A stretch of 64,000 nucleotides of DNA from Salinirussus salinus (GTDB taxonomy: Archaea; Halobacteriota; Halobacteria; Halobacteriales; Haloarculaceae), in contig NZ_WOWO01000002.1 of assembly GCF_009831455.1 (NCBI RefSeq), forward strand, positions 620,001-684,000, given 5' to 3'. The notes under the pieces are model-generated. The model saw only the letters and a list, made by a program, of their open reading frames with translations. It did no database searches and had not been told where the DNA came from. The position numbers and the translations under genes were made by a program. Shown in pieces: positions 25,899-34,404 of this stretch; positions within the stretch are counted from its first letter, which is position 1; every line of letters begins with the position of its first letter.

Positions 25899-26050
25899 CT
25901 GTCTGGCTGATGGCGGGCGTGTCAACACCCCACAGGGAGCGGTGACGGGAACGGGACAGCGGCGGGTGACGCTCCGGACGGGGGTGGAGGTGCCGGGGAA
26001 TGGGCGGTGACCGCCGGGGGGTTTTTGCCCCTCGCTGCCGAGGTGAGCGC

Positions 26051-26353
26051 ATGAGCGATTTCGACGGGCTCGACCTCCAGTCGGTCGAGGACGAACTGGA
26101 CACCGACGAGGACGGGGCGGGCGCCGGGCGGGTGGTGCTCGGCGCCCTCGATGGGACCACCCCGCCGGAGGAGTGGGTGGAGGCGGTCGGGTCGGGGTCG
26201 GTCCTCGTGCTCGATGTCGAGGGCGACCTGAACGAACTCGCGGCCGGGTTCGCCCGCCAGGTCAAGGAAGCCGGCGGGGAACTGATGCACTTCCGGGGCT
26301 TTCTGGTCGTCACGCCACCCGAGGTCGATATCGACGCCACCCGGCTGGACTGA
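26051..26353 (+). CDS. small acidic haloarchaeal protein, possibly DUF5779
   Basis: A 100-residue acidic protein starting MSDFDGLDLQSVEDELD. The core has alternating strands and helices (VLVLDVEGDLNELAAGFARQV, then LMHFRGFLVVTPPEVDID). It looks like the haloarchaeal family I recall as DUF5779; the number is uncertain and the function unknown. A purine-rich GAGGTGA (26040-26046) just before the ATG is a good ribosome-binding site. The next gene follows in the same direction after 93 bases. Confidence 0.65.
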   Translation: MSDFDGLDLQSVEDELDTDEDGAGAGRVVLGALDGTTPPEEWVEAVGSGSVLVLDVEGDLNELAAGFARQVKEAGGELMHFRGFLVVTPPEVDIDATRLD

Positions 26354-26446
26354 CCGGGCGACTCGACGGCCACCGGCGGAGCGGGTGCGGTCGGTGCCGG
26401 CGCGTTTGGTGCCCCATTTTTGCGCGGCCGGCCCGTAGGCGCATCT

Positions 26447-27136
26447 ATGCCCATGAAAGGCTCCGGTCCGGCGACCGGCTGGCGGGAGATCGACCGCTTC
26501 GAGAACGGGGCGCGCGGCGCGGGCTGGATCGCCCACCCCGACGAGCGGATGCAGCGAGCCAGCCACGCACTCGCCACCGACGAGGGCGTCTACGTGGTCG
26601 ACCCCGTAGACGCCGAGGGTATCGACGACCTCCTGACCGAGTTCGGCGAGGTCGCCGGCGTGGTGGTCCTGCTGGACCGCCACAAGCGCGACGCGGCGGC
26701 CGTCGCCCGCCGCCACGACGTCCCCGTCTACGTCCCGGACGTGATGGCCGGCATCACCGACGACCTGGACGCGGAGACGACCGTTGTCCGCCACGACCTC
26801 GGCGGGTCGGGCTTTGCCGTCCACGGGATCATCGACAACCCGCTCTGGAGCGAGGCGGCCCTCTACAACGAGGACGACGGGACGCTGGTCGTCCCGGAGG
26901 CGCTTGGCACGTGCAGCTACTTCCTGGCCGGCGACGAACGGCTCGGCGTCCACCCGGCGCTCCGGATGACACCGCCGAAGCGACTGCGGCGGTTCGGCGC
27001 CGAGCGCCTCCTCGTCGGCCACGGCGAGGGGGTTCTCGAAGATGCCGCGTCGGCTATCGAAGACGCCGTCTCGGGCGCTCGCAGCCGTGCACCGCGCCTG
27101 TACGCTCAGACGCTCCGGTCGTTTCTGCCGGTCTGA
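26447..27136 (+). CDS. metallo-beta-lactamase-fold-like protein lacking the metal motif
   Basis: A 229-residue protein laid out like a short metallo-beta-lactamase-fold hydrolase: an opening strand pair, a segment (VVVLLDRHKRDAAAVARRHDVPVYVPD) where the HxHxDH motif should be, and an ending LRRFGAERLLVGHGEGVLEDA that resembles the usual 'LkxLdpdxllpGHG'. Only the first His and a shifted Asp remain from the metal site, so it is unlikely to be an active zinc hydrolase. The start is ATG 26447, with an alternative at 26453. It may be a binding or structural protein. Confidence 0.6.
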   Translation: MPMKGSGPATGWREIDRFENGARGAGWIAHPDERMQRASHALATDEGVYVVDPVDAEGIDDLLTEFGEVAGVVVLLDRHKRDAAAVARRHDVPVYVPDVMAGITDDLDAETTVVRHDLGGSGFAVHGIIDNPLWSEAALYNEDDGTLVVPEALGTCSYFLAGDERLGVHPALRMTPPKRLRRFGAERLLVGHGEGVLEDAASAIEDAVSGARSRAPRLYAQTLRSFLPV

Positions 27137-27174
27137 AAGGAGTCAGGCGGCGGAGCTGGCGGCAGAGGCGGTGC

Positions 27175-27735
27175 TCAGCCGTCGGTCGGGGCTTTCGGCT
27201 CCCGGTCCGGCTCGACCTCCTCGCGGAGCCGCCGCACCCACTTCAGCTGTGCGTCAAGCAAGTCGGCAGTGAGTTCGACCAGCTCCAGCCGGTAGCTCTC
27301 GTGGGGCGGCACCTCCTCGCGGTGCATCGTCGCGACGTCGAGCCACTCGTTGCGCGCCTCGTGGAACTGGTCCTCGAGGTGGGCGAGTTCCGCGGCTTGC
27401 TCGTCGGCGGGGAGGTGATGGAGGAAGCCGAGCTTGACCAGGAAATGCGGGCGGTGGGAGGGGTCGTCGACCGCCGCGACCGGCTTGCGCAGCAGCGTCT
27501 GCAGCCGGTCGCGGCCCCGCTCGGTGAGCGCGCACGTACCGGCCTCGGCAGTGTAGGCCTCGGTCACGTGGCCCCGGTCGCGCAGGCGGGCGAGCGTCGG
27601 GTCCAGCCTGCCCCGCCCGACGAACTGGTGGCGCCCGAAGTTGTGGTTGAACCGCTCCTGGAGGTCGGCGGCGGAGGCGTCACGCTCCGCGAGCAGACCG
27701 AGCACGCCGAGTTCGATGACGGAATCCCGTTGCAT
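27175..27735 (-). CDS. PadR-family transcriptional regulator
   Basis: A 186-residue protein beginning MQRDSVIELGVLGLLAER, the usual PadR start. A winged helix follows (DLQERFNHNFGRHQFVGRGRLDPTLARLRDRGHV, then wing TAEAGTCALTERGRDRL). The C-terminal helical half (about 95-186) would form the PadR-type coiled-coil dimer or ligand pocket. It converges with the degenerate MBL-like gene and diverges from the gene at 27887; regulation of one of these or of itself is the default guess. The ATG at 27735 is preferred over the longer upstream frame. Confidence 0.8.
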   Translation of the reverse strand: MQRDSVIELGVLGLLAERDASAADLQERFNHNFGRHQFVGRGRLDPTLARLRDRGHVTEAYTAEAGTCALTERGRDRLQTLLRKPVAAVDDPSHRPHFLVKLGFLHHLPADEQAAELAHLEDQFHEARNEWLDVATMHREEVPPHESYRLELVELTADLLDAQLKWVRRLREEVEPDREPKAPTDG

Positions 27736-27886
27736 GGGGCTCTGTGAACTGTTCACACGGCAGTACCAAGAGACTGTCGCCGGCCGAGGTTGGGGACACA
27801 GTTCACCGCGGTGCCGGAACACACCCGGTCCGCCCGGAGGGGAGACCGGGTCGGCGATTGAAGTAGCTCCCACCCCAACCACGACC

Positions 27887-28303
27887 GTGTACTACCTGAC
27901 CCAGGGGCTCCAGCGAACGCTGCTGCGACTGGCCAGGGAGGCCGAACCCGACTCGACGACGATCTCCCTGTCGGTCACGCGAGCCGGTGAGTTCGAGACG
28001 GACACCGGGCTGGACCCGGAGACGCCCGTGTTCACTCACTTCTACATGCCCGGAGCCGGCGGCTCGGTCAGCGCGGTCTTCGGTGTCGACCTCGGCACGC
28101 CCGTCGGCCAGACCGAGGGGCGGTTCGTCTCACACCCGGACGGCAGCATGGGCGTCTCGAAGCTCGACGACCTCCACGAGGTCGTGTTCGTGGCAGTTCC
28201 GCCGTGGGACGAGGACTCCTTCGGCGCCTTCGACCGGCGCGGGGCCCGGAAGGAAGTCACCGTCATCGACGCCGAGCCGCCGGCCGAGGAACCGGGGCTG
28301 TAG
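27887..28303 (+). CDS. conserved-looking haloarchaeal protein, unknown function
   Basis: A 138-residue acidic soluble protein starting with GTG (VYYLTQGLQRTLLRLAREAEPD). It has mixed strands and helices (ISLSVTRAGEFETDTGL, VFTHFYMPGAGGSVSAVFGVDL, LHEVVFVAVPPWDEDSFGAF) and no signal peptide or membrane helix. I do not recognise a family. The codon pattern is that of a real gene. It diverges from the PadR regulator, so it could be the regulator's target. The GTG start is inferred from where the recognisable fold begins. Confidence 0.55.
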   Translation: MYYLTQGLQRTLLRLAREAEPDSTTISLSVTRAGEFETDTGLDPETPVFTHFYMPGAGGSVSAVFGVDLGTPVGQTEGRFVSHPDGSMGVSKLDDLHEVVFVAVPPWDEDSFGAFDRRGARKEVTVIDAEPPAEEPGL

Positions 28304-28329
28304 GCCCGCCGGCGCTGTCCGCGGACTGG

Positions 28330-28539
28330 CTACTCCAGGTATCCCAGGTCCCGCAGTTGCGTGGCGATCTCCTCGAACTCTGCCTCGCTGAGCTGTCCCT
28401 CCTGCTGGTGTTTGATGACGATACTCCGGAGGAGAAACCGGACGAGGTCGCTCGTGCTCTGGAAGCTGGTCCCCTCGATCGTCTCCTCGACGCGGTCGGC
28501 CAGGTCCCGGGGGATGGAGACCGTCGTGTACTCGGCCAT
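28330..28539 (-). CDS. CopG-like ribbon-helix-helix protein
   Basis: A 69-residue protein with a beta strand (EYTTVSIPRDLADRVEETI) and two helices (STSDLVRFLLRSIVIKHQQ), the ribbon-helix-helix DNA-binding fold, plus a short C-terminal helix. Such proteins bind operators as dimers, often repressing their own gene or serving as antitoxins. No toxin gene is adjacent. ATG at 28539 starts at the fold. It lies downstream of the photolyase gene in the same direction with a gap of about 60 bases. Confidence 0.8.
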   Translation of the reverse strand: MAEYTTVSIPRDLADRVEETIEGTSFQSTSDLVRFLLRSIVIKHQQEGQLSEAEFEEIATQLRDLGYLE

Positions 28540-28600
28540 ACGCCGACCTTGCCGGCGGCGGGGATAGGCGTTGTGTCCCGGCCGGCAAACCGACCCGGGC

Positions 28601-30265
28601 TCAGAAGGCTGTGAGGTCGGTCTGTGTCCCGGATTCCGGCTCCGTGCCGTACTTGTCCGCGATCGCCCTCGCGCCGGCCACCCCCTGCGAGAGCGAGGCA
28701 CGCTTGGCGACCTCCTCGTCGGCGAGTCGGGCCGCAGCGTCTGCCTTCACGTCCTCGTACCGGCGCCAGAACCGCTCTTTCGCCGCTTCGTATTCGACGA
28801 CCGGGCGCGGATAGTCCGCGTCCGGGCCCTCGCCGATGCTGACGCCACACGCCGCTTGCACGTTCGGGGGTGTCTTCTCGGGCTGGGGCAGATGTTCTGG
28901 CGGAAGCCCCTCGAGTTCCGGCACCCACCGGCGGATCCACTCCCCCTCGGGGTCCTGGTCTCGCACCTGCTTTCGGGGGTTGTACAGCCGGAGAGTCGGC
29001 TTCCCGACCAGTCCGGCCTGAGACTGCCACTGCGTGTAGTTGATCGCCGCGTCCGAGTCGATGAGGTGGTGGTGGTACCAGTCGGCGCCGACCTCCCACG
29101 GCTGCTGGAGCAGGTGGAAGTAGGCGCTCGCGGCCATCGCCCGCATCCGGAAGTTGAGCCAGCCAGTCTCGCGGAGACACCGCATCGCCGCGTCGACCAT
29201 CGGATATCCCGTCCGCCCCTCCTTCCAGGCCGCCACCAGGTCCGGGTCGTGGGTATCGCGGTTGAACCCCTCCAGTTCCGGATTCACCGCCGTGTCAAGC
29301 CACCCCGGCCAGTCCTCGAGTTTCTGGTTGTAGTGGCGGTTCCAGAACAGGCGCGACGTGAACATCTCCCGCCCGCGGCCCGGCTCGGCGTGTTCCTGCA
29401 CGTACTGGTAGACCTGTCGGGTCGAGAGACAGCCAAAGCGGATGTACGGGGAGAGGCCGCTACAGCCCTCGCGAGCGTCGAGCGGTGACGAGATGTTCCC
29501 GGGGTAATCCTCCAACCGTCCGACGAACGTCTCCAGCTTCTCCCGGGCGACGGTCGTCCCCCCATCCGGGACCCGTGATTTCTCCGGGTCGGTGCCGTAC
29601 CAGGTTTCGACGTCCTCGACAGTGACCCCCGTGTCGGTGCTTGTCAGGACGGTCCCTTCGAGCGACGGCTCGTACTGGTCGTCCTCGAACCACGCTTCGA
29701 CGTGGTCGCTCCACCCGTCCCGCGTCCGTTCGACCCCCCGGCGGAGGCCGTCACCCGACACGAACCGGACGCCGAGGTCTGCCGCCGCCCGGTCGCGCTT
29801 GAGTCCGTAGCGCCCGGTCGGCGTCCGCGAGGCGAATACCGTCCAGCCGGCGTTACTGAACGCGTCCAGGACCGGGACCGGGTCACCGTGGGCGTAGGTG
29901 AGGCCGGCGTTGCCGGCACTGGCGGTGTCGTAGCGGTCGTCCAGGTCGAACAGGCACTCGTGAAGGAACCGAACCCGGGCGTCACAGGCCAGCCCGTCGT
30001 CACCGTAGAACCCGGGGTCGAACACGAACAGCGGGAGAACGACGTCGGCGTCGTTCGTCGCCGCGGTGACGGCCGGGTGGTCACGTATCCGGAGGGCTTC
30101 CCGGTGCCAGACCACGGCTCCCGACACCTCGCTTCCGGCCACAGACCCGGTGTTGTCGCGTTCCACGCACTCCCGTGGTGGGGGAACTGCCGTCGGGACC
30201 GGCGAGTCGGGCTGGCCGTCGGTCACGGGGTGGTCTAGGCCGTGTAACAGGAAAAGCCGTCGCAT
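28601..30265 (-). CDS. cryptochrome/photolyase-family protein
   Basis: A protein of about 554 residues with an N-terminal antenna-type Rossmann domain (AVVWHREALRIRDHPAVTAA, where HRRDLR is usual) and a C-terminal FAD domain: LFWNRHYNQKLEDWPG, GYPMVDAAMRCLRETGWLNFRMR, DSDAAINYTQWQSQAG and YNPRKQVRDQDP. The family repairs UV dimers in DNA using light or acts as a blue-light sensor, both relevant to sunlit brines. Strong FAD-site conservation suggests an active flavoprotein; class (CPD, 6-4 or cryptochrome) cannot be read safely. The start is uncertain: ATG 30265 or a GTG within 200 bases downstream. Confidence 0.85.
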   Translation of the reverse strand: MRRLFLLHGLDHPVTDGQPDSPVPTAVPPPRECVERDNTGSVAGSEVSGAVVWHREALRIRDHPAVTAATNDADVVLPLFVFDPGFYGDDGLACDARVRFLHECLFDLDDRYDTASAGNAGLTYAHGDPVPVLDAFSNAGWTVFASRTPTGRYGLKRDRAAADLGVRFVSGDGLRRGVERTRDGWSDHVEAWFEDDQYEPSLEGTVLTSTDTGVTVEDVETWYGTDPEKSRVPDGGTTVAREKLETFVGRLEDYPGNISSPLDAREGCSGLSPYIRFGCLSTRQVYQYVQEHAEPGRGREMFTSRLFWNRHYNQKLEDWPGWLDTAVNPELEGFNRDTHDPDLVAAWKEGRTGYPMVDAAMRCLRETGWLNFRMRAMAASAYFHLLQQPWEVGADWYHHHLIDSDAAINYTQWQSQAGLVGKPTLRLYNPRKQVRDQDPEGEWIRRWVPELEGLPPEHLPQPEKTPPNVQAACGVSIGEGPDADYPRPVVEYEAAKERFWRRYEDVKADAAARLADEEVAKRASLSQGVAGARAIADKYGTEPESGTQTDLTAF

Positions 30266-30348
30266 CCGGGCATCCGCGCGTGGACATCGAGTGCAGCGCT
30301 GCCCCCTTCTGTTCCGGTCTCGGTCGGTCGCGGCCTGTGTGGCTCCAC

Positions 30349-30510
30349 TCAGGGGGAGTCGGTCTCGGGTTCGACCTGCCACCGGTCCGCGAACATCTGC
30401 GGGCAGGGATTGGTGTTTCCGGGTGAGAAGGTACGGGGAGCGTCCTGTGTGCCGAACCGTCTGCTCGTGGTTCGGGGCTGGGGGTCTGTCGTGGGGTGTG
30501 TTGTGCTCAT
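30349..30510 (-). CDS. candidate 53-residue protein in a strand-skewed gap
   Basis: ATG at 30510 opens a clean frame starting MSTTHPTTDPQPR and containing FSPGNTNPCPQMFADRW before an acidic end. It sits in a gap of about 425 bases between the photolyase and peptidase genes, in DNA that is strikingly G/T-rich on the plus strand. The protein is Thr/Pro-rich at first, then has one Cys and an aromatic segment; no domain is recognised. TTTATTAA on the minus strand near 30620-30627 may be the promoter. Codon bias is weaker than in neighbouring genes. Confidence 0.4.
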   Translation of the reverse strand: MSTTHPTTDPQPRTTSRRFGTQDAPRTFSPGNTNPCPQMFADRWQVEPETDSP

Positions 30511-30691
30511 GTGGTGGGTGTCGGAGTGTGGTCGGGGCGCGATACGGGTAGTTAGGGCGGGGATACCGGACGTACGTCGCCTACCACGAGCATCGTATGC
30601 TACCCGAATGTCCCATCCTTAATAAATGTTCATGATCTTGGGCGGTGGGGCGTGGAAAGCCGAGACTCCACCTGACAGGGACCGTCGGCGG

Positions 30692-31867
30692 CTACACGAC
30701 GAGTCGTTCCTCGTAGTCGGTCAGGTTCTCGTGGCCGTCCTCGGTGACGACGACGATGTCCTCAATGCGGACGCCGCCGACGGCGGGGTCGTACAGCCCC
30801 GGCTCGACGGTCACGACGTGGCCCGGTCGGAGTTCGCCGCCGTCGGGCGCGAGCCGCGGGAGTTCGTGGACGTCCAGCCCGACGCCGTGACCCGTGCTGT
30901 GGATGAAGCCGGTCTCCGCGGTCTCGTCGCTGCGCAGCGTCGGCAGGCCGGCCCCTTCGTAGACGTCACAGACGGCGTCGTGGACCGCAGCCCCGGTCGC
31001 GCCCGGTTCGACCGCGTCCAGGGCTGCCTGCTTCGCCTCGGCGGTGAGTTCGTACCACTCCCGGACAGTCTCGTCCGGCGTCCCGGCACAGAAGGTGCGG
31101 GTCATATCGGCGTGGTACTTGGTGGCCTTGGACTGGGGGAAGATGTCGATAATGACCGGCTCGCCGGCCTCCAGTGGCCCGCTTCCTCGGTCGTGGGGGT
31201 CCGCGGCGTCGGCCCCGCAGGCGACGATCGTCTCGTCCAGCGCACAGCCGTGCCGCAACAGCTCCACCTCGATGGCTTCCTTGACGCGCTCGCTAGTGAG
31301 AACCTCCCCGTCCCGTACCAGCTGGCCGTCGCCGTCGACGTCGGCACCGGCGACCAGCTCCTCGGCCCGGCGCATCGCAGCCTCGTTCGCCCGCTGTGCC
31401 TCCCGGACGTGCTCGACCTCCCCGTCAGTTTTCGTCGCCCGGATCTCGGTGACGACCCCGCTCCCTTCGGCGGTCACGTCAACCCCCTGCTCGCGGAGGC
31501 CGTCGGCTGTCCGGAGCGGGAACCGCGGCGGCGTCACGACTGAGCCGACGCCGTGTGCGTCCAGAAACGCCGCGAGCACGCGGTCCCGTGCCTCCTCGGG
31601 CCCGTGGGCCTCGGCGAGGTCGCCGTAGCCGTAGTCGACGTCACGTTCGATGGACTCGGCGCGCGCCTCCCTCTTCGCCCGGCCGTACTCCAGGCTGCGG
31701 GCGAAGAGGAGATGCACCGAGCCGTCGTACAGCGTCACGAACGGGTCCGGGGCGTCGAACCCCGACAGGTAGTACTGGTCGGAGTCGGTCGAATCGGCGT
31801 CGATCAGGTAGCCGTCGACGCCGGCCTCCTCGAGAAAGGCGTCCAGCCGCGAGAGGTCGGGATCCAT
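30692..31867 (-). CDS. Xaa-Pro aminopeptidase/dipeptidase (M24 family)
   Basis: A 391-residue protein with the creatinase-like N-terminal domain (about 1-135) and a pita-bread metallopeptidase domain. Metal ligands are in place: PVIIDIFPQ and DMTRTFCAG (two Asp), [13 protein letters not shown] (His), VVTVEPGLY (Glu) and [10 protein letters not shown] (Glu). It would remove N-terminal residues next to proline in the cytoplasm. ATG 31867 gives [21 protein letters not shown]. It diverges from the HxlR regulator. Confidence 0.9.
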   Translation of the reverse strand: MDPDLSRLDAFLEEAGVDGYLIDADSTDSDQYYLSGFDAPDPFVTLYDGSVHLLFARSLEYGRAKREARAESIERDVDYGYGDLAEAHGPEEARDRVLAAFLDAHGVGSVVTPPRFPLRTADGLREQGVDVTAEGSGVVTEIRATKTDGEVEHVREAQRANEAAMRRAEELVAGADVDGDGQLVRDGEVLTSERVKEAIEVELLRHGCALDETIVACGADAADPHDRGSGPLEAGEPVIIDIFPQSKATKYHADMTRTFCAGTPDETVREWYELTAEAKQAALDAVEPGATGAAVHDAVCDVYEGAGLPTLRSDETAETGFIHSTGHGVGLDVHELPRLAPDGGELRPGHVVTVEPGLYDPAVGGVRIEDIVVVTEDGHENLTDYEERLVV

Positions 31868-31963
31868 ACCCGCCCCAACGGCCCAGGGGTACAAATGACG
31901 TGCTGTCGACCCGGCGGAAACGTCACCAGAACGTACATTATCCCACAGGCCGCTGTGACAGCC

Positions 31964-32353
31964 ATGGCGGGACCACCCTCCGAACCCGACGGGGCCTCCC
32001 CGACACTGCCCGGTGGCTATGAGGGCGGCCACCCTGCGCGCAACGTCTTCAACCTCCTCGGGCGAGCACACGCGATGTCCGTGCTGTTCTACCTGGTCAA
32101 ATCCGAACGGGAACGGTGGCGGTTCAACGAACTCGAGGAGGCGCTGGGGGCCTCCCCGAACACCCTCTCGAAACGCCTCGACGAACTCGAAGAGGCGGGG
32201 TTCCTCGAACGCATCTCGTACGACGAGATCCCCCCGCGCGTCGAGTACGAGGCGACGCGGAAGGCGCGTGAGCTCGACCCGGTGCTCAAGGAACTGCGCG
32301 CCTGGGCCGACGAGCACGGCCTGGAAACCGGACTGAAGACTCCGGCCGAGTAG
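31964..32353 (+). CDS. HxlR-family winged-helix regulator
   Basis: A 129-residue protein with a winged-helix core: NVFNLLGRAHAMSVLFYLV, RWRFNELEEALGASPNTLSKRLDELEEAGFLERI, the wing at PPRVEYEAT, and a final helix LDPVLKELRAWADEHG. This is the HxlR/ArsR-type dimeric repressor fold. An A/T-rich TACATTATC at about 31934-31942 sits about 26 bases before the ATG, predicting a leaderless mRNA. It is directly upstream of, and in the same direction as, the ABC-2 exporter and may regulate it. Confidence 0.85.
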   Translation: MAGPPSEPDGASPTLPGGYEGGHPARNVFNLLGRAHAMSVLFYLVKSERERWRFNELEEALGASPNTLSKRLDELEEAGFLERISYDEIPPRVEYEATRKARELDPVLKELRAWADEHGLETGLKTPAE

Positions 32354-32435
32354 AGTACGGCTGCCTTACCCCTCTCTCAGATGCCGTCGTCCGTTACTTC
32401 ATCTTCCGGTAGCCACTACTATCAACGGGACTGAA

Positions 32436-32444
32436 CATATAAAC
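32436..32444 (+). promoter_or_regulatory. TATA box for the ABC exporter operon
   Basis: CATATAAAC is a good archaeal TATA box, 29 bases before the ATG at 32473, so the mRNA would begin within a few bases of the start codon. It shows the exporter has its own promoter separate from that of the HxlR gene. Confidence 0.65.
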
Positions 32445-32472
32445 AGTAATAGAGCTTGGGTCAAGACACCCG

Positions 32473-33465
32473 ATGACCGAGTACGCTATCGACGCCAGCG
32501 GGATCGAGCTGACCTACAGCGACGGGACGGAGGCAGTCCGTGGGGTCGACCTCCAGGTCCCCAGCGGGGAGTTTTACGGGTTCCTGGGGCCGAACGGTGC
32601 GGGGAAGACGACGACGATCAAGACACTGGCGACGCTGCTGGCGCCGACCGCCGGGGAGATCCGGGTCAACGGCTTCGACGTCGTCTCGGAGTCCCGGAAG
32701 GTGCGGGAGTCGATCGGCTACATGGCCCAGGAGACGAGTGTTGACGAGGAGCTGACCGCCCGCGAGAACATCCGCTTTGCCTGTGAGTCGTACGGCGTCC
32801 CGCGGGGCGACAGAGCCGGCCGGATAGACGACCTGCTCGACCTCGTGGACCTCCAGGACGTCGCGGACAAGCGGGCCGACGACTTCTCCGGCGGCATGAA
32901 AAAGCGGCTGGACGCGGCGACGGCCCTGGTCCACGAACCGCCGCTGGTCTTCCTCGACGAGCCGACCACGGGGCTGGACCCGAAGGCCCGCAACCGGCTG
33001 TGGGACTACTTCCGGGAGATCAACGACGACGGGACGACCATCTTCCTCACCACACAGTACCTGGAGGAGGCAGACCAGCTCTGTGAACGGATCGGCGTCG
33101 TCCTCGACGGACAGATCGTCGCCTCCGGGTCGCCGTCGGGGCTGAAACGCCGGGTCGGCGGGGAGATCCTCGACGTGAACATCGCGGACGGCGACAGCGA
33201 GCGGGCCGCGGAGATCGCCAGCCGTGCCGACCTCTTCGAGCCCGACGCGACCGTGGAGGTGACCGAGGACGGAGTCACGGTCACGTCACAGCACGCCCGC
33301 CAGGCCGGGACCGACCTGCTCGTCGCGCTCCGGGACGCCGGCATCGACGTCACGGGGTTCAACGTCCGTGCGCCGACACTCGACGACGTCTTCCTCGCGA
33401 TAACCGGCGAACACGTCGAGCACGAGACGTCAACCGACGAGACCGAACTGGAGGTGTCCCCGTGA
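32473..33465 (+). CDS. ABC transporter ATP-binding protein (DrrA-like)
   Basis: A 330-residue ATPase of the multidrug/daunorubicin exporter class. Walker A GPNGAGKT is at 39-46, the signature FSGGMKKR at 138-145, and Walker B LVFLDEPTTGLD at about 158-169. The C-terminal 100 residues form the regulatory extension typical of DrrA (KRRVGGEILDVNIADGD, then APTLDDVFLAITGE). It powers the permease encoded next, overlapping by four bases. The substrate is unknown; drugs, lipids or toxic metabolites are typical. Confidence 0.92.
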   Translation: MTEYAIDASGIELTYSDGTEAVRGVDLQVPSGEFYGFLGPNGAGKTTTIKTLATLLAPTAGEIRVNGFDVVSESRKVRESIGYMAQETSVDEELTARENIRFACESYGVPRGDRAGRIDDLLDLVDLQDVADKRADDFSGGMKKRLDAATALVHEPPLVFLDEPTTGLDPKARNRLWDYFREINDDGTTIFLTTQYLEEADQLCERIGVVLDGQIVASGSPSGLKRRVGGEILDVNIADGDSERAAEIASRADLFEPDATVEVTEDGVTVTSQHARQAGTDLLVALRDAGIDVTGFNVRAPTLDDVFLAITGEHVEHETSTDETELEVSP

Positions 33466-34355
33466 GCACCCCGACGACCGACGGGGCTGAGGCGTCCGAA
33501 GGCGGTGCGACCGCCGACCGCTCCCGGAACAGCTACCTCGGGGAGGTGTGGGTGAACTTCAAGCGCTGGAACCTCAAGGCCGTCAGGAACCCGTTCGTCC
33601 TGATCGTCTCCCTGGTCCAGCCAGTGATCTTCCTCGTCCTCTTCACGCAGGTGTTCGGCAACGTCGCCGGGGGTGCGATCGGCGGACCGGGCGGCGGCGG
33701 CCCGAGTTACGAGACCTATCTCGTGCCGGCGATCGCAGTCCAGGTCGCGATCGCGGCGGCCGCCACCTCGGGGGTCGGACTGGTCAACGACATCGAGAAC
33801 GGGATGTTCGAGAAGGTGCTGGTCAGCCCGATGAGCCGGTCGGCGGTCTTTCTCGGCAAGACTGCTGCCGAACTGCTCCGGATCGCCACCCAGATCGGTA
33901 TCATCCTGGGTCTCGGCGTCCTGCTGGGCGCGGAGGTCGGAACCGGTATCGTCGGTGCCGTCGGGATCGTCGCCGTCGGGGTCGTCTTCTCCCTGTGGTT
34001 CGTCGGCTTCTCCAACGCGCTTGCCGTACTCACCAAAGACCAGGAGTCGACGATCATCGGCGCGAACCTCCTGCAGTTTCCGCTCCTTTTCCTCTCGTCG
34101 GCGTTTCTCCCGCTGGAGGTGCTACCGGAGTGGATCCAAACCGTCGCGGCTGTCAATCCGGTGACCTACGGCGTCGACGCCGCACGGTCACTGATGTTGA
34201 ACGCGGACGCGGCGAGCGTGTTCAGTGCGAGCGGGTTCGGCACCGTTGGTAACGCTGTCGTCCCGGCTATGGCTGTATTGCTCGTGCTGGCTCTGGTGTT
34301 CGGCGGTGTCGCCGTCGCGATGATCCGCCGGGCCTCAAGTTCGAAAGTGCAGTGA
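33462..34355 (+). CDS. ABC-2 type permease
   Basis: A 297-residue membrane protein with six predicted helices, starting GTG in a GTGA overlap with the ATPase stop. After a soluble N terminus come [19 protein letters not shown], a large outside loop with [19 protein letters not shown], and [22 protein letters not shown], the family segment that contacts the ATPase. [21 protein letters not shown] near the fifth helix is also typical of ABC-2 exporters. With the preceding ATPase it forms one exporter. Confidence 0.9.
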   Translation: MSTPTTDGAEASEGGATADRSRNSYLGEVWVNFKRWNLKAVRNPFVLIVSLVQPVIFLVLFTQVFGNVAGGAIGGPGGGGPSYETYLVPAIAVQVAIAAAATSGVGLVNDIENGMFEKVLVSPMSRSAVFLGKTAAELLRIATQIGIILGLGVLLGAEVGTGIVGAVGIVAVGVVFSLWFVGFSNALAVLTKDQESTIIGANLLQFPLLFLSSAFLPLEVLPEWIQTVAAVNPVTYGVDAARSLMLNADAASVFSASGFGTVGNAVVPAMAVLLVLALVFGGVAVAMIRRASSSKVQ

Positions 34356-34404
34356 CTGGCCCCGCGTCCGGTACCCTCTTTTGCGGTCCCGCCGACGTGC
34401 CGGT

